A stretch of DNA of 64,000 bases from Baylisascaris procyonis (Eukaryota > Nematoda > Chromadorea > Rhabditida > Ascarididae): contig JAZARR010000074.1 in NCBI GenBank assembly GCA_037389465.1, positions 4,650,501 through 4,714,500 on the forward strand. The letters run 5' to 3'. Shown piece after piece: positions 63,098 to 64,000 of the stretch. A program made the position numbers and the translations under genes. The notes beneath the pieces were generated by a model. The model made no database searches. It worked only from the letters and a program-made list of their open reading frames with translations, and was not told the DNA's origin. The first letter of the stretch is position 1. Each line of letters opens with the position of its first letter.

Positions 63098-63592
63098 TCA
63101 AGTCGATATTATTTGCAATGAGCATATGAATAGAGCGTTATACGAGAGGGAATCTAGATGATCACGTCTGGCAATAGTTGATTCAACAAGTGCAATCAGT
63201 CTAGTGTGACGCTTCGTTGTCTGCGTTGTGCACAACGCCGATGGTGTATACCCTGAACTTATAACCCAGCCATCGTGATGCTGCTCACTTGTGCTTTCGT
63301 ATTTTGCAGTCACTCTATTATTTGTGCGATGATTATCGGTCTGTGCTTGTGTTAGCAACCAGCCATAATTCATCATTTCAAGTAGCGAAGGCCTTCGTTC
63401 ACGAGAACCCAAAAATGGGGCCTCCGTCATGTGAAATGACGAATCATACCCCACGAGAGCGGGGAGGTTTTTGCCCCGCAATGGTTGAGTTCCAAGAATC
63501 CTCGCGCTGAAGGAGGTCCGGTGACCAGAGTCTCCGTAGGGAAAAGGGGGATGGTGGTGAACTGTGAACGCTGGTCTATACTCGCGCTTCAT
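63098..63592 (-). CDS. Uncharacterised 164-codon open frame in a GC-enriched island
   Basis: An uninterrupted minus-strand frame from ATG to TGA in a segment near 50% GC, well above its surroundings. The translation is rich in Ser, Thr, Arg and His, with phrases such as GYDSSFHMTEAPFLGSRERR and LIALVESTIARRDHLDSLSY. I see no signal peptide, membrane segment or domain. An overlapping plus-strand frame of 73 codons is probably its shadow. It may be part of a dispersed repeat, a single exon, or foreign DNA; whether it is translated is unknown. Confidence 0.3.
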   Translation of the reverse strand: MKREYRPAFTVHHHPPFPYGDSGHRTSFSARILGTQPLRGKNLPALVGYDSSFHMTEAPFLGSRERRPSLLEMMNYGWLLTQAQTDNHRTNNRVTAKYESTSEQHHDGWVISSGYTPSALCTTQTTKRHTRLIALVESTIARRDHLDSLSYNALFICSLQIIST

Positions 63593-64000
63593 ATTTCTCT
63601 TATTGTTTGCCTTTTCTCTACAGTTGAAATAATTTGGTTATGCAACAATCACGAAATTTTTTAGAGATAACTTTCGGCTTGAGATTGACTCCTATTTCAA
63701 TTATATAATGAAAAATTCCTCTCAAAGCTTTAGCTACTATATGCATTTTACTAATTATTCATGCACTGAGCCTGACAATTTGCTTCTTTTTTTTTTTATC
63801 TCTCTCATTCTTCCTTTTCAACTTTATCTGCTTCCATGTAGACAAACTATGCGTTTGTAAGTCCATCAAGCTGAATAAGTGCCGATTTGGATGTTCTTAA
63901 AATATTTTAGAAAGGCTTTTGATCGATTGATTATTGAAGAATAGTTCGAGGAAAAAGCTTGCCATATTAGTCGCCTAACACGACTTAAATTTTTCCTAAT
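63593..64000. other. AT-rich right edge
   Basis: No supported feature; a T-run lies at 63788-63799. Confidence 0.6.

Overview
This is an AT-rich invertebrate nuclear window, most likely from a nematode. Introns are bounded by GT and short TTTCAG-type acceptors. In all five multi-exon genes the predicted start codon lies only 3 to 26 nt after an AG acceptor-like site, the pattern expected for spliced-leader trans-splicing. Intron sizes (about 150 nt to 1.9 kb) and base composition would fit a clade III (Spirurina-like) worm, but that placement is a guess. I see no bacterial operon, rRNA, tRNA or CRISPR signature.

Layout. 1-16 kb: repeat-rich, mixed-composition DNA with no confidently named gene. 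It holds fragments related to the PB1 gene at 17 kb (upstream-type copies near 39-87 and 576-620, a 3'-end copy at 3152-3571), a hairpin and direct-repeat element at 8.76-8.99 kb, and a phase-consistent chain of exons of an unrecognised gene at 11.3-14.0 kb. 16.7-17.5 kb: an intact single-exon gene for a PB1 plus arginine/serine-rich protein (minus). 19.0-20.6 kb: a cytochrome b5-like gene (plus, 3 exons). 22.3-29.2 kb: a COX18 inner-membrane insertase (minus, 7 exons). 31.8-33.9 kb: a FAM241B-like small membrane protein (minus, 3 exons). 35.7-41.8 kb: chaperonin CCT subunit theta (plus, 10 exons, 549 aa). 43.7-49.7 kb: COP9 signalosome subunit 4 (plus, 10 exons, 411 aa). 50-61 kb: mostly non-coding, with a few isolated exon-like segments. 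61.1-62.2 kb: a decayed reverse-transcriptase pseudogene. 63.1-63.6 kb: a GC-enriched island with one long open frame.

The recognised genes are conserved housekeeping functions: electron transfer, cytochrome oxidase assembly, actin/tubulin folding, and cullin deneddylation. They do not form a pathway. FAM241B and CCT-8 are divergently arranged around a 1.8 kb spacer; CCT-8 and CSN-4 are in tandem 1.9 kb apart. All gene models were assembled by hand from splice signals, reading phase and remembered family sequence; no alignment was run.
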